A DNA stretch of 64,000 nucleotides, taken from Myxococcota bacterium (GTDB lineage Bacteria > Myxococcota_A > UBA796 > JAFGLY01). Under the pieces are notes generated by a model. It did not search any database. It was not told the DNA's origin and saw nothing but the letters and a program-made list of their open reading frames with translations. Location: contig JAJRWT010000098.1 of NCBI GenBank assembly GCA_024276675.1, forward strand, positions 21,757-85,756. The letters are read 5' to 3'. A program made the position numbers and the translations under genes. Every line of letters begins with the position of its first letter. The stretch's first letter is position 1. Of this stretch, positions 41,625-50,828 are shown one piece after another.

Positions 41625-41743
41625 ACCGGTATTATCAACTTCCTTCCATCTTGACGACCCGTCTCCGTACCAGCAGCAACCTGTCTACCCAATCTCCTTC
41701 AAGCTGATAACAGGTACTTTCCGACCCCAGGCAGGAGACCCGA

Positions 41744-42274
41744 ATGTTCAGAGCCTTGATACCCGGCATTATTCTTTCTCTGGTTCTTACGGTATTCACC
41801 GCCAGTCCCGCGATGGCGCAGCTCCACATCGCCACCGTCGACTTCCAACGCGCCCTCAACGAAGTGGACGAAGGCGTCACCGCCATGGCACGCCTGGAAG
41901 GGATGCGCGACGAAAAAATGAAATCCATCGAAAAAATGAGGAACAACCTCGTGCAGATGCAGAATGAGCTGGCCAACCAATCTGCGATACTCAGTGAATC
42001 TGCACGCCAGGAAAAGGAACAGGCATTCAACCAGGCACAGGCAGAGTACCAACAGGTTGCCATGGGTGCCGAGCAAGAGATGCAGTCGGCCTACATGAAG
42101 ATCGTGGACGAATTCATCGCAAAGATGCGCGAGGTCGCAACCGCCATTGCCCAGGAAAAAGGCTACAACCTGGTGTTGGAAGCCACCGAGAGCGGGGTGG
42201 TGTTCAGTTCCGGTATCGACGATGTCACCGATGAACTCATCAAGCGCTACAACGCAGCCCATTCGGTCAAGTAG
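41744..42274 (+). CDS. OmpH/Skp-family periplasmic chaperone
   Basis: The 176-residue protein has a signal peptide (residues 1-25, ending PAMA). A long charged helical region follows (RLEGMRDEKMKSIEKMRNN to ARQEKEQAFNQAQAEYQQ), then a C-terminal beta part (GYNLVLEATESGVVFSS, DVTDELIKRYN). Skp forms jellyfish-shaped trimers that hold unfolded outer-membrane proteins. HIATVDFQRALNEVDEG is typical of the family. It is the first gene of the lipid A cluster, with lpxD 68 bases downstream; Skp genes precede lpxD in many Gram-negative genomes, though here no bamA was seen upstream. Confidence 0.9.
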   Translation: MFRALIPGIILSLVLTVFTASPAMAQLHIATVDFQRALNEVDEGVTAMARLEGMRDEKMKSIEKMRNNLVQMQNELANQSAILSESARQEKEQAFNQAQAEYQQVAMGAEQEMQSAYMKIVDEFIAKMREVATAIAQEKGYNLVLEATESGVVFSSGIDDVTDELIKRYNAAHSVK

Positions 42275-42342
42275 TTCGCCGTGAGCGTCCTCTTCAGCAC
42301 AGAGAGTCGCAGCCATGATCGTGCCGGCAGCGAGGTCGCTCC

Positions 42343-43434
42343 ATGACGAACCGCGAAGATCCCACCAGTTCCAGGTGCTGGACCGTTGGGGAAGTGGCTC
42401 GACGATTGGGTGGCAGGCTTGAAATCGGCCAGCGGGGAGCCGGTGCCTCCACGGTGTTGACGGGTGTGCAAGGAATCGATGAGGCCGGACCACGACACCT
42501 GAGTTTCGTCAGCAATCGCCGCTATGTCTCGCACCTTGAAACCACCCGGGCGGGCGTGGTCATCCTGGACCCGGGCACGGACTCCCGCGGTCGCACCGCG
42601 ATTCGCGTGGACGATCCCTACCTCTGCTTTTCAGTGGCTCTCCGACTGTTCCACCCTCCGGCCCCCGTGCTCCCTTCCGTGCATCCCCGGGCAGTGGTGG
42701 ACAAGAGCGCAGTGGTTGAAGGCGCCGAGATCCAGGCACTGGCCTACGTGGGTCCGGGAGCCCGAGTGGGGAAGGGAACCATCGTGGCGCCTGGCGCCCA
42801 CGTTGGGCGGAATGCCCTGGTGGGACGTGATTGCCGCCTCATGCCCAACTCCGTCGTTTGTGACGGTTCCGTCGTCGGGGACAGGGTGATCTTGAACCCC
42901 GGCGCCGTCGTCGGTGGTGAAGGCTTCGGATTCGTCCCCACCGACGAAGGCTGGGTCAAGATTCCTCAGACCGGCCTGGCCAGGATCCACGACGACGTGG
43001 AGATCGGCTCCAACTCCTGCGTGGACCGTGCCGCCGTGGGAGAAACCTGCCTGGGCCGTGGGGCCAAGCTGGACAACCTGGTGCAGGTGGGGCACGGGGC
43101 CCATGTGGGAGAACACAATCTACTCGTGTCATACGCAGGGATAGCAGGGAGCAGCAGGCTTGGCAGCTTTGTTACGCTGGCGGCGAAAGCCGGAGTGCTG
43201 GGGCACCTGCAAATCGGCGACGGCGTGAAGGTGGGAGCACGGGGCCTGGTCACCTCCGACGTGGCCGCGGGCACGCATGTTTCGGGCTACCCCGCGTTTT
43301 CACACAGCCGATGGCGAAGGGCCGCGGTGATCTTCAAGAAACTCCCTGAAATCCTCAAGCGCATCGCGGCCCTGGAATCCAGGGTGGGGCGACTGGAACA
43401 ACGCCTTGTGGGGGAGCGGCGAGGCCATAGCTGA
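42343..43434 (+). CDS. lpxD: UDP-3-O-acylglucosamine N-acyltransferase
   Basis: LpxD adds the second acyl chain (N-linked) to UDP-glucosamine in lipid A synthesis. The 363 residues contain an N-terminal uridine-binding domain (WTVGEVARRLGG, GIDEAGPRHLSFVSN) and a left-handed beta-helix of hexapeptide repeats from about 115. The NLVQVGHGAHVGEHN segment holds the catalytic-type His, and a long C-terminal helix (LPEILKRIAALESRVGRLEQRL) follows. Its TGA is followed immediately by the lpxB ATG (no gap). The usual fabZ and lpxA are missing between them. Confidence 0.96.
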   Translation: MTNREDPTSSRCWTVGEVARRLGGRLEIGQRGAGASTVLTGVQGIDEAGPRHLSFVSNRRYVSHLETTRAGVVILDPGTDSRGRTAIRVDDPYLCFSVALRLFHPPAPVLPSVHPRAVVDKSAVVEGAEIQALAYVGPGARVGKGTIVAPGAHVGRNALVGRDCRLMPNSVVCDGSVVGDRVILNPGAVVGGEGFGFVPTDEGWVKIPQTGLARIHDDVEIGSNSCVDRAAVGETCLGRGAKLDNLVQVGHGAHVGEHNLLVSYAGIAGSSRLGSFVTLAAKAGVLGHLQIGDGVKVGARGLVTSDVAAGTHVSGYPAFSHSRWRRAAVIFKKLPEILKRIAALESRVGRLEQRLVGERRGHS

Positions 43435-44547
43435 ATGTTCGAGCGCCCCCTGCGACTACTCATCTCCGCAGCAGAGATCTCCGGAGACACCCTTGCCGCC
43501 GGGCTCTTGAAGGAGTTGCGCAAGCTGGCCCACATCGACGCCATGGGGGTGGCCGGACCCGCCATGCGGTCCATGGGGGTACGAGCGCTCATGCGCGTGG
43601 AGCAGCTCTCGGCCAACGGTCTCGTGGAGCTGCTGGGGCACCTGGGCCAGGTTCGAAACGCCCGTGCCGCTCTACAGCAAAGACTGGCCTGGGCCGATCT
43701 GCTGATCCTGGTGGATGCACCCGATCTACACCTTCCCCTGGGAAAGATGGCCAAATCCGCTGGCATCCCGGTCGTGGGCTACGTGTGTCCGCAGATCTGG
43801 GCATGGAGGGCGGGACGGGCCAGGACGCTGGGAGCTTCCCTGGACCGTATCCTCTGCTTGTTCTCATTCGAACCGGCGCTCCTCACCCCTCACGGCGTGG
43901 ACGCCCGTTTCGCAGGTCACCCCGCGGTTGACCGCTTCCGGCACTTCGTCCACACTCCGCAGCCCAATTGCTTCGCCCTGCTCCCCGGCTCTCGCCCCGG
44001 AGAAATCCGCCGCCACCTCCCGCTGTTCCTGGAAGCTGCGTCGAGGATCACCGAAGAAATACCAAGCGCCAGGTTCCGGCTGGGGCTCTCCCCTTCCTGG
44101 AAGGGTTCCCCGCCTCCCACAACCGGTTCCGTCCATCTGGACATGACAAGGGGCCTGGAGGCGGCGGTCGCGGGTGCGAGTGCCGCCCTCGTTGCCAGCG
44201 GGACCGCGACCCTGGAACTGGCCCTTCTGGGGATACCCATGGTAGTCGTATACAAGGTGAACCCCATCACCTTCTGGGTGGGGAAAAGGCTGGTGAAGGG
44301 CGTGGGGCACATAGCACTGCCCAATATACTGGCTGGTGGGGAGGTGGTACCGGAGCACGTCGGGCACATTGATCCCATGGTGCTGGCACGGGATCTCGTC
44401 CAGGTGGCTGCCGCTGGTTCCGAAGACCTGGGCGGTCCACTGCTTCGCTCAAACCTAGGAGCCGGCGGGAGCTACAGGAGGGCCGCAAAGGAACTGGAGG
44501 ACCTGCTTCCGCCATTCTCGATTCGAAGCAATACTGGTGAACAATGA
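43435..44547 (+). CDS. lpxB: Lipid-A-disaccharide synthase
   Basis: LpxB joins UDP-2,3-diacylglucosamine and 2,3-diacylglucosamine-1-phosphate, releasing UDP, at the inner face of the membrane. The 370 residues contain ISAAEISGDTLAAGLL (compare the family AGEASGD motif), the QIWAWRAGRA region, LLPGSRPGEIRRHLP and SGTATLELALLGIPMVVVYK. The last part carries the diagnostic IALPNILAG and E for nucleotide binding. Start directly abuts the lpxD stop and its last codons overlap the next gene by 4 bases (ATGA). Confidence 0.96.
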   Translation: MFERPLRLLISAAEISGDTLAAGLLKELRKLAHIDAMGVAGPAMRSMGVRALMRVEQLSANGLVELLGHLGQVRNARAALQQRLAWADLLILVDAPDLHLPLGKMAKSAGIPVVGYVCPQIWAWRAGRARTLGASLDRILCLFSFEPALLTPHGVDARFAGHPAVDRFRHFVHTPQPNCFALLPGSRPGEIRRHLPLFLEAASRITEEIPSARFRLGLSPSWKGSPPPTTGSVHLDMTRGLEAAVAGASAALVASGTATLELALLGIPMVVVYKVNPITFWVGKRLVKGVGHIALPNILAGGEVVPEHVGHIDPMVLARDLVQVAAAGSEDLGGPLLRSNLGAGGSYRRAAKELEDLLPPFSIRSNTGEQ

Positions 44548-45236
44548 ACCCTGCGCTTGTAGTTCCCACCTACAACGAAGGTGAAAACCTGCCGTTGCTC
44601 ATCACGAAGCTCAGGTCAACGATGCCTGACATGACCGTGTTCATCGTGGACGACGCCTCCCCCGACGGTACTGGCCAGATCGCCGAGGATCTCGCCAACT
44701 CGCTGGGCTCCATCCATGTTCTTCATCGTAGCGCCAAGAGGGGCCTGGGAAGCGCCTATCGCGAAGGCTTCAACCTGGCGTTGGAGGCGGGGCATGATCC
44801 GCTCTTCCAGATGGACGCAGATCTTTCCCACGACCCCGCCGTTCTTCCTGCCATGCTGGAACTGGATGCAGACCTGGTGCTGGGCTCCCGCTATGTACCC
44901 GGTGGCGGTACACAGAACTGGCCCCTGTCCAGGCGCCTGATCTCGCGCCTCGGTTGCACCTGGGCCAGGATCTGGCTGGATCTTCCCTACCGGGACCTCA
45001 CGGGAGGTTTCAAGTGTTGGAGGGCTTCTTGCCTGCGCGCCCTGGACCTGTCGGGCATGGCGTCGGAGGGATACGTGTTCCAGGTGGAGACCACCTGGCG
45101 TGCCCACCAACTGGGCTTTAGCATCGTCCAGACACCGATCACATTCGTGGAACGGACCATGGGCCGGAGCAAGATGAACTTTCTCATTGCCGCCGAGGCC
45201 GCCTGGCGAGTACCCAGTCTCAGGTTCAGACCATGA
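44544..45236 (+). CDS. GT2 glycosyltransferase, polyprenyl-phosphate sugar synthase-like (Dpm1/ArnC type)
   Basis: This 230-residue enzyme has a GT-A fold with VVPTYNEGENLPLLI at the N terminus, the nucleotide loop DDASPDGTGQIA, KRGLGSAYREGFNLAL and the DxD region MDADLSHDP. The acceptor-side DLTGGFKCWRASCL follows, all matching polyprenyl-phosphate mannose/glucose synthases. No membrane helices follow, so it is of the short Dpm1 type. It probably loads a sugar onto undecaprenyl phosphate. It overlaps lpxB and the following GT39 gene by 4 bases each. An ArnC-ArnT-like sugar-loading and transfer pair is inferred; the sugar is unknown. Confidence 0.9.
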   Translation: MNPALVVPTYNEGENLPLLITKLRSTMPDMTVFIVDDASPDGTGQIAEDLANSLGSIHVLHRSAKRGLGSAYREGFNLALEAGHDPLFQMDADLSHDPAVLPAMLELDADLVLGSRYVPGGGTQNWPLSRRLISRLGCTWARIWLDLPYRDLTGGFKCWRASCLRALDLSGMASEGYVFQVETTWRAHQLGFSIVQTPITFVERTMGRSKMNFLIAAEAAWRVPSLRFRP

Positions 45237-46891
45237 AACAGGCATCTTCTACTGGCCTCACCGGTCGTGCCGCTTCCAGTTTCGCGACAGGATCTCGTGG
45301 GGGCTTCCTCCGGCGGGCAGGCACCGCAGGGAACAAGGGCACGCCTGGCCCACAGGTCCCGCCATGGGGCCCCCGTCGCGTGGAAGGTGTCGGCCTTCCA
45401 CTGTTCTTCCTGGCCATGCTCTGCGTGCTCAGGCTGCAGGTGGCGCACATTCCCGGCCTGGCCTTTGACGAAGCCTATTACTGGTCATGGAGCAAGGCCC
45501 TGGATCTTGGCTACTTCGACCATCCTCCGGCAGTCGCATGGATGGTGGCAGCCTCAACGGTCGTCCTGGGAGACACCGAGCTGGGAGTCCGCGCGATGGG
45601 AGTCATCCTGGGAGCCCTGATGGCTGTGCTCATGGTCTTTCACACGCGCAGACCTTGGCTGATCGCCATGGCCGCCATGGCTGTTCCCCTGTTCGCCCTC
45701 GGTGGGCTCCTGGCCACCCCAGACGTTCCACTGCTGATGGGTTGGACCCTGGGCATAATCGGAACTCTGCGTGGTGGGCGCTGGTGGCTGTTGACGGGCC
45801 TGGGGGCGGGCCTTGCGATGTCGAGCAAACTCACGGGTGTGCTTCTTCTTCCACTGCTCTTCCTGGGAAGACCGGCAGATCTGCGAACCCGTTGGCCATG
45901 GCTGGGTGCTGCGTTGGCTCTGCTGCTGGTCCTGCCCAACCTGTTCTGGCAGGCCAACAACTCCTGGGCCACATGGCGTTTTCAACTCCAACACGGCTTG
46001 GGGCTCCAAACGGGCACGCAAATGGCAGGGCAGGTGCTTGGCCACCGAGGTCCCCTTGGCGTGGCGGAATTCATCGCCGGGCAGGTGGCCCTGGTGACGC
46101 CCATCATGTTCCTGGCCTTTGCCGGTTTTTGGCTGGCAGCCTGGAAAGTGAACGGCGATCTTCGAGTCCTCTGGTGGAGTTCCTTCCCGGTCCTGGTGTT
46201 TTTTTCAGTGGCTTCCTGGTTCTCCAAGGCCGAGGCCAACTGGGCCGCACCTGCCTACCTGGGCGCGATACTGGGGCTTGGGCACCTGGGCTATCGCTGG
46301 AGGAAGATAGCATGGGTGGGGGCGGGGCTGGCTGCAACCACCTCCATCCTTCTCATCCTGCACGTGATACACCCAATGTGGAACTTCCAGAAGGACCCCA
46401 CCCTTGAACTCACGGGGGGGCGTGCTCTTGGCGAGGCAGTGGAAGCCTGGGGCGAAGACCAGGTGTATACCTCTCGCTACCAGGAGGCGGCATGGATCAG
46501 GTTCTACGGTGGAATCCAGGCGTTGGTCTGGCCTGGGAACACCAGGTCCAGTCAACTGGACCTGGTGGGCGAACCAGCCAGGTCCGATCATGCACTTTTC
46601 GTGCGTCCCTGGAGGCGCAGCGCTCCCCATAGAATCGATGCCTCGTGGAAGGCCAGGTCCGGGCCAAACACGGTGGTGGCCCGTGATTCCCTGTCCAGGC
46701 TCGCCGGTCGTTGGCAGGTATACGAGGTATGGGACTACATGGGCGCCTGCGGTGACAGGGGAGCTGCCGAACCAGTGGGGAGGATGCCCCTTGGATTCGC
46801 GACCAGGGGCGCCCCCATCAAGTTGAACCCGGCCAGTCTACCTGATCAACCCGCCAGGGAAATTCGCGACATGGGGGGATACTGGAACTGA
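45233..46891 (+). CDS. GT39-like membrane glycosyltransferase (ArnT/PMT family)
   Basis: The 552-residue protein has about ten membrane helices after a basic cytoplasmic-looking N-terminal of about 50 residues. The first loop holds LAFDEAYYWSWSKALDLGYFDHPP, the acidic sugar-phosphate site of the ArnT/PMT family. A soluble C-terminal domain of about 170 residues follows. These enzymes take a sugar from a polyprenyl phosphate and add it to lipid A or protein on the outer leaflet. It is embedded in the lipid A operon, coupled by 4-base overlap to a GT2 gene, so lipid A is the likeliest acceptor (inference). The first 45 residues look unusual and an internal start is possible. Confidence 0.9.
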   Translation: MKQASSTGLTGRAASSFATGSRGGFLRRAGTAGNKGTPGPQVPPWGPRRVEGVGLPLFFLAMLCVLRLQVAHIPGLAFDEAYYWSWSKALDLGYFDHPPAVAWMVAASTVVLGDTELGVRAMGVILGALMAVLMVFHTRRPWLIAMAAMAVPLFALGGLLATPDVPLLMGWTLGIIGTLRGGRWWLLTGLGAGLAMSSKLTGVLLLPLLFLGRPADLRTRWPWLGAALALLLVLPNLFWQANNSWATWRFQLQHGLGLQTGTQMAGQVLGHRGPLGVAEFIAGQVALVTPIMFLAFAGFWLAAWKVNGDLRVLWWSSFPVLVFFSVASWFSKAEANWAAPAYLGAILGLGHLGYRWRKIAWVGAGLAATTSILLILHVIHPMWNFQKDPTLELTGGRALGEAVEAWGEDQVYTSRYQEAAWIRFYGGIQALVWPGNTRSSQLDLVGEPARSDHALFVRPWRRSAPHRIDASWKARSGPNTVVARDSLSRLAGRWQVYEVWDYMGACGDRGAAEPVGRMPLGFATRGAPIKLNPASLPDQPAREIRDMGGYWN

Positions 46892-48597
46892 AACCCGGCA
46901 CAACCAGGTTCCTGCGTCTCTTCCAGCCCCATCTGCCCGGGCTGGTGGCGGGCACGATACTGATGGCCATGGCCTCCGCCATCCCGGGCGTGCTGGTATT
47001 TCTCGTCCAGAAGGTGCTGGATGACGTGCTCATCCAGCGAGATGGCACCGCCCTGGCGTTGATGCCCTTCGCAGTCGTGGGGCTCTACCTGCTCAACGGT
47101 CTCGTCAACGTGTCCAGGGGGCTGCTCACCAAGCGTATCGCTTTCCAGGTGGTGCGTGACCTGCGCCATCAACTCTTTCGGCAGTATCTCAGGCTGGGGG
47201 TGGCCTACCACCAGAAGACTCCCACCGGGGAGCTGGTGAGTCGCCTCACCGCCGATGTCAACAGCGTCCAGTACGCGGTCAGTGGATTCGCCACAGCAGT
47301 CCAGAAACCCCTCACACTGCTGGTTCTCATAGGCTCTGCCTTTGCCATGAATCCCTTTCTGGCCGCAGTGGCTGTCTGTGTGCTGCCCCTTGTGGCCTGG
47401 CCCATCGACCGTTTTGGAAAACGCCTGCGTGCAAGCTCCCACGAAGCACTGGCCAACCTGGCCAGGTTGGCGGCATTGGCCCAGGAGGCATTGCAGGGCA
47501 TACGCATCGTGCAGCTCTTCGGTGCTCAAGAACGTGTCCAGGAGCGTTTTCGCCAGGAAAACCATCGCCAGTTCCAACTCCAACTCCGAGCCGCAGCGGC
47601 GCAGCTCGTTCCAGGACCGGTGGTGGAGTTCATTGCCGCCCTGGGAGTGGGAACAGCGCTCTACATCGGTGGTCGCCAGGTCTTCGACGAAAAGGTGGCC
47701 CCAGGAGAACTCATCGCCTTCCTGGTGGCCCTGGGTCTCATGAACGACCCCCTGAAGGGCCTGTCGCTGATAGTGAGCCTGTGGCAGCGCTCCGTGGCAG
47801 CAGCCGACGAAATATTCAGAATTCTGGACCTGGCCCCGGAAGTCTCGGACAACGGCAGCGCCATCCTGCCCAACAGTCCCTGCGACCTGGAGTTTCGCCG
47901 GGTTGGCTTCGATTATGGCGAGGGCGCCGTTCTCCGGGAAGTATCCTTTCAGGCACCGGCCGGGGGAGTCGTGGCCATCGTGGGGCCTTCCGGAGCGGGA
48001 AAATCCACCATCGCCAACCTGCTGGCACGCTTCTATGATCCCACAGCAGGAGAGATCCGCATCAACGGCCAGCCTCTATCCCACTTCAGCCTGGATTCAC
48101 TTCGCAGACGCATAGCCATGGTCACCCAGGAGACCTTCCTCTTCAACGACAGTGTGAGGGCCAACATAGCCTTCGGAAGGCCCGACGCCACGGAAGCCGA
48201 GATTCTTCGGGCTGCCTCCGACGCCAACGCCCATGAGTTCATCAGGGATCTTCCCAACGGCTATGAGACACGCATAGACGAGCTGGGCATGCGTCTCTCC
48301 GGAGGCCAGAGGCAGAGAATCTGCATCGCCCGAGCACTTCTCACGGATGCTCCCCTGCTGCTGCTGGACGAGGCCACCAGCTCCCTGGATTCGGAGAGCG
48401 AGGCAGCCGTCCAGGAGGCCCTGGATCGTCTCATGAAGAACCGCACGGTCCTGGCCATCTCCCATCGCCTCTCCACCATTAGCCGCGCCGACCGCATCCT
48501 GGTCCTGGAAGAAGGGCGAATCGTCGAAGAAGGGCGTCACCGCGAGCTGATGGAAATGGATGGTCGATATGCCCAACTCTACAGGGGGCAGGCATGA
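46888..48597 (+). CDS. msbA: Lipid A export ABC transporter (MsbA-like), probable CTG start
   Basis: The protein flips core-lipid A across the inner membrane using ATP. A membrane domain with six helices covers about residues 15-320. The ATPase domain shows Walker A GPSGAGKST, Q-loop VTQETFLFN, signature LSGGQRQR, Walker B LLLLDEATSS and the His switch in AISHRLST. The first GTG (46945) lacks a ribosome site and drops conserved residues RFLRLFQPHLPGL. A CTG at 46888 overlaps the GT39 stop (CTGA), as ATGA does elsewhere in the operon, with GGGGGGA 9 bases upstream, and I prefer it, giving 569 residues. Confidence 0.9.
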   Translation: MKPGTTRFLRLFQPHLPGLVAGTILMAMASAIPGVLVFLVQKVLDDVLIQRDGTALALMPFAVVGLYLLNGLVNVSRGLLTKRIAFQVVRDLRHQLFRQYLRLGVAYHQKTPTGELVSRLTADVNSVQYAVSGFATAVQKPLTLLVLIGSAFAMNPFLAAVAVCVLPLVAWPIDRFGKRLRASSHEALANLARLAALAQEALQGIRIVQLFGAQERVQERFRQENHRQFQLQLRAAAAQLVPGPVVEFIAALGVGTALYIGGRQVFDEKVAPGELIAFLVALGLMNDPLKGLSLIVSLWQRSVAAADEIFRILDLAPEVSDNGSAILPNSPCDLEFRRVGFDYGEGAVLREVSFQAPAGGVVAIVGPSGAGKSTIANLLARFYDPTAGEIRINGQPLSHFSLDSLRRRIAMVTQETFLFNDSVRANIAFGRPDATEAEILRAASDANAHEFIRDLPNGYETRIDELGMRLSGGQRQRICIARALLTDAPLLLLDEATSSLDSESEAAVQEALDRLMKNRTVLAISHRLSTISRADRILVLEEGRIVEEGRHRELMEMDGRYAQLYRGQA

Positions 48598-50828
48598 AGC
48601 CGGTTCCCGCCCCGCGTCTACACCTGCTGGGCCTTGCCGCAGATCTGGTCAGTCCGCTGCTGCTCGCCATTGTCGCGGCACATCCAGGCCTGGCCCACGT
48701 GGCGGAACGTCTCACCTGGACCCTACCGCCCACCGAACCCGGTTCCATCTGGATTCACGCCGCCAGCCTGGGAGAAGGAAGGGCCGCGGCGGCCCTGGCG
48801 GCGGGTCTGCAACGCCGTTGCCCATCGCTGCCCATTCTGCACACCGCCACCAGCGACGCCGGCAGATGTCAGGGCATCGGTGCCGACCTGTCCGTCTGCC
48901 TCCCAGCAGATATTCCCTGGATGCTACGACGCTTCGCCAGGCATTGCAGACCGCGGGCCTTGCTGCTGGTGGAGGGCGAACTCTGGCCAGCTCTCCTGGG
49001 CGTCCTGTCGCGCCGCATCCCCATCGCCGTCGTGGGCTTCCGCGTGGGACCTGGAACCCGGCGCTTCGCCCGCCTATGGCCCCGACTCTTCAGAGAGCTG
49101 CTTTCGAGAGTAGAGCTTTGGACTGCCCGAGACCGCGACTCCGCACGCTGGCTCCGTCGGTGGCTGGGGCAGCCGGTGCCCGTCACAGGAGATCTGAAGC
49201 TGGAAGCACCGTTGCCTCAGCCCGCCATATCCTGGGGTCGACGCCCCTGCCTCGTGGCGGGTTCAACCCACGCGGGTGAAGAGTCCCTGCTGCTGGATGC
49301 CTGGGAATCCCTGCCGGACAGGCCACTGTTGCTGCTGACTCCCAGGCACGCCCATCGCTTCGCGGAGGTTGCCCTCCTGCTGAATGAACGCGGACTTGCC
49401 TGGATGAGGCGTAGTGAGCTGAAGGGTGCCTTGAAGAACAGGGTCCCTGTGGACACGGAGGTGCTGCTCGTGGACAGCGCGGGCGAGCTGGCCGGGCTAT
49501 ACCACTCCTGCGCCGCTGCCTACGTGGGGGGCACCTTCACCACCTCGGTGGGGGCCCACAGCGCGGCCGAACCAACGGCAGCCGGTGTGAGCATCATTCA
49601 CGGTCCCCATGTCCAGGGCAACGAGGACTCGTTTACATCAGCCAATTGTTTTCCTGCCGCATCACCTGCGGACCTGCCCGGGGCCATCTTGCGGGCCCTG
49701 GCGGCACCAGCACCAGTTCCCCCCGGAGCTGGCCTGGTAGACAGGGTGCTGGATATCGTCGATCCCCTGCTGCATGCTCCTGTGCCTCCCGAAACCAGCC
49801 GGCGGCCCTGGGCCTGGCCACTTGTGCCGTTTTATCTCGGGCTCGGGAAACTGTGGCGTGCCGCCCACAGGCCCACCAGGGCCAGCGTACCCGTGATCGG
49901 CGTAGGCAACCTGGCCTCGGGTGGCACCGGCAAGACTCCGACCGTCGCATGGATCAGCGACATGCTCATGGAACAGGGCCTGAAGGTGGCCATCATCACC
50001 CGGGGCCATGGACGGAATCCCGCCGGCCCATCGGCAAGAACAGGGCTGGGGGGGCAAGGCAGCGCAAGAAAGCTCGGGGACGAGGCTGCCATGCTGGCCA
50101 GGCGTGGGTATCTCGTGGTGTCCTGCCCCGACCGTGCGCTGGGAGCGCGTCGGGCCTGTGGCCATGGCGCACAGATCCTCGTGCTGGACGATGCCATGCA
50201 ACAGCGGGACCTGCAAGTGGACCTCCTCTTGTTGATGGTCGACGCCCGACATCCACGGGCCGGTGGGCCAATTCCCGTTGGAGAGAGGCTAGAAGTCCTG
50301 GGCGCCTTGTCCAGGGCCGATGTGCTGTGGGTGAATCATGGCGCATTTCCACAGGACCTTGTGCCATACCTACGAAGCGGCACCCTCATGGTGGAATCCC
50401 GCTATCTACCCGCCTGCTGGATCTCCGGCGGCCAGCAACTGCCCCTGGATTCCATGGCAGGCAGATCTGTCGTGGCCTTCGCGGGCATTGCCCGTCCCGC
50501 TGGCTTCTTCCGGTTGCTCCGACAGGCAGGGCTGCACCTGGCGGGAACACGTTGCTTCCCTGATCACCACGTATACAGCGAAGCGGAACTCCAGGCCCTG
50601 GCGGACCGGGCCGGCGCAATGCCGCTGGTAACCACGGAGAAGGACCTCGCGCGCATCCACCAGTCTGCCTCCATCCTGGCCTCCACGGAACTGCTGGCCC
50701 TGAAAATAGAGCTGGATATCGTGGAGGGCCTGAAGCCGCTCTGTGAAAAACTGCGTTACCTCTACTCAGGGTACACCACCAGCCCGGCACCAACTGCTCC
50801 GGGGAAGGGACCGGTCAACAACCCATGA
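48594..50828 (+). CDS. KdtA-LpxK fusion: Kdo transferase plus tetraacyldisaccharide 4'-kinase
   Basis: The 744-residue polypeptide joins two lipid A enzymes. Residues about 1-405 are a GT30 Kdo transferase (KdtA/WaaA) with WIHAASLGEGRAA (catalytic base Glu61), LVEGELWPALL, VTGDLKLEA, and YVGGTFTTSVGAHSAAEP. Residues about 415-735 are LpxK, the ATP-dependent 4'-kinase, with FYLGLGKLWRAA, the Walker A segment VGNLASGGTGKTPTVAW (near 434-449), GDEAAMLARR and TTEKDLAR. LpxK makes lipid IVA and KdtA adds Kdo to it, so consecutive steps are linked on one chain. No stop or frameshift separates them. It overlaps its neighbours msbA and lpxL by 4 bases each. Confidence 0.95.
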   Translation: MKPVPAPRLHLLGLAADLVSPLLLAIVAAHPGLAHVAERLTWTLPPTEPGSIWIHAASLGEGRAAAALAAGLQRRCPSLPILHTATSDAGRCQGIGADLSVCLPADIPWMLRRFARHCRPRALLLVEGELWPALLGVLSRRIPIAVVGFRVGPGTRRFARLWPRLFRELLSRVELWTARDRDSARWLRRWLGQPVPVTGDLKLEAPLPQPAISWGRRPCLVAGSTHAGEESLLLDAWESLPDRPLLLLTPRHAHRFAEVALLLNERGLAWMRRSELKGALKNRVPVDTEVLLVDSAGELAGLYHSCAAAYVGGTFTTSVGAHSAAEPTAAGVSIIHGPHVQGNEDSFTSANCFPAASPADLPGAILRALAAPAPVPPGAGLVDRVLDIVDPLLHAPVPPETSRRPWAWPLVPFYLGLGKLWRAAHRPTRASVPVIGVGNLASGGTGKTPTVAWISDMLMEQGLKVAIITRGHGRNPAGPSARTGLGGQGSARKLGDEAAMLARRGYLVVSCPDRALGARRACGHGAQILVLDDAMQQRDLQVDLLLLMVDARHPRAGGPIPVGERLEVLGALSRADVLWVNHGAFPQDLVPYLRSGTLMVESRYLPACWISGGQQLPLDSMAGRSVVAFAGIARPAGFFRLLRQAGLHLAGTRCFPDHHVYSEAELQALADRAGAMPLVTTEKDLARIHQSASILASTELLALKIELDIVEGLKPLCEKLRYLYSGYTTSPAPTAPGKGPVNNP

